6,310 nucleotides of DNA from Verrucomicrobiota bacterium (GTDB lineage Bacteria; Verrucomicrobiota; Verrucomicrobiia; Chthoniobacterales; UBA10450): contig QHOR01000166.1 in NCBI GenBank assembly GCA_003219395.1, positions 4,604-10,913 of the forward strand, written 5' to 3'. The notes under the pieces were generated by a model that was given only the letters and a program-made list of their open reading frames with translations, ran no database searches and was not told the DNA's origin. Shown here in pieces: positions 5,942-6,310 of this stretch (its first letter is position 1; every line of letters begins with the position of its first letter). A program made the translations under genes and the position numbers.

Positions 5942-6310
5942 TTAAACAGTCGCAAGTTGACCGCCTTTCACAAAGCGGATCGCTTCCTCAAGTAACAATT
6001 CACTGTCTGAAGTTGTAGCCTCGTACCTCGCAAATTTGATCAGGTCACAGCGGTTCAAGAAATCCTCCAGCAGCGACTTTTGATCTTCGGAGAACGGCGA
6101 AGAACCTCTGAGCCCGTTTAAAAACTCGACAGAGGTTTGCCGCGTAACTGGCAATCCGAACTGTTCCGTTACGTAGCCTCTGAGAATGTCGGACACACGG
6201 ATGCTGAAGCGATATGGATTAATCGCTGTGATCTGCGCCCGTACTTGCTCGAGGAGCGCAAGTGCGCGCTCGCGCGGTGGTTGGGGTGGCTTTGGACGCC
6301 GGAAAGATTT
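5942..6310 (-). CDS. Bat-operon conserved protein (DUF4381-like position), C-terminal part only
   Basis: The frame is open from the right window edge (codon at 6310-6308) to the TAA at 5944-5942, giving 122 residues of a longer protein. The visible start is a Pro/Arg-rich run (about 4-13, RRPKPPQPPR) of the sort that follows a membrane helix. After it comes a helical domain: ALALLEQVRAQI (16-27), SDILRGYVTEQFGL (38-51), SVEFLNGL (57-64), then LLEDFLNRCDLIKFARYE (76-93) and a last helix ending FVKGG. This matches the C-terminal pattern of small membrane proteins that sit just before batA in many Bat operons (R-x-Y, T-x-EFL, CDL-x-KFA). I believe these are the DUF4381-type proteins, but that name is from recall. 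The GTG at 6196 is in frame but lies inside the conserved domain, so it is not the start. batA follows after 54 bp. Function is unknown. Confidence 0.75.
   Translation of the reverse strand, partial: KSFRRPKPPQPPRERALALLEQVRAQITAINPYRFSIRVSDILRGYVTEQFGLPVTRQTSVEFLNGLRGSSPFSEDQKSLLEDFLNRCDLIKFARYEATTSDSELLLEEAIRFVKGGQLATV

Noticed and set aside
5942..6196. Separate 84-residue gene starting at GTG 6196
   Set aside because: The frame is open upstream to the window edge, and the GTG lies inside a conserved helical domain (FSIRVSDILRGY), so this is the end of a longer protein.

Overview
The window is one dense, single-direction gene cluster on the minus strand. I read it as most of a Bat (Bacteroides aerotolerance) operon. 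In transcription order, from the right edge to the left, it holds: the C-terminal part of a conserved Bat-operon protein (5942-6310, cut by the right edge); batA, a membrane-anchored von Willebrand A (VWA) protein; a fused batB-batC gene (second VWA protein joined to a TPR and Gln-rich tail); batD; and batE, cut by the left edge. The batE reading frame is open to base 1. There is no convincing gene on the plus strand; the many plus-strand ORFs are antisense shadows. No gene-free stretch reaches 300 bases. The gaps are 54, 112 and 48 bp, and batD and batE overlap by 4 bp (ATGA).

The genes should act together at the cell envelope. BatA and BatB each have an intact MIDAS metal site (DxSxS, Thr, Asp) between membrane segments. 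BatC and BatE bring TPR repeats, and BatD brings beta-rich extracytoplasmic domains plus a short cytoplasmic tail. In related operons a MoxR AAA+ ATPase and a DUF58 protein lie upstream. They would lie beyond the right edge here and cannot be seen. The biochemical role of Bat proteins is not firmly established; proposals include envelope stress or oxygen tolerance and MoxR-assisted chaperoning.

The organism is probably a Gram-negative bacterium with this operon type. Verrucomicrobiota (Chthoniobacterales-like) is my best guess, from gene order, the style of the Pro/Ser-rich linkers and the degenerate 7-bp repeats between genes. This is recall and inference, not proof. Planctomycetota, Acidobacteriota or Bacteroidota remain possible.

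The genes themselves are known families. The parts worth a second look are the batB-batC fusion with a signal-peptide-like segment at the junction, the extreme Gln/Lys and PSPSP tail, a possible shared C-terminal domain between BatD and the upstream protein, and heptad-periodic repeats in the intergenic gaps.
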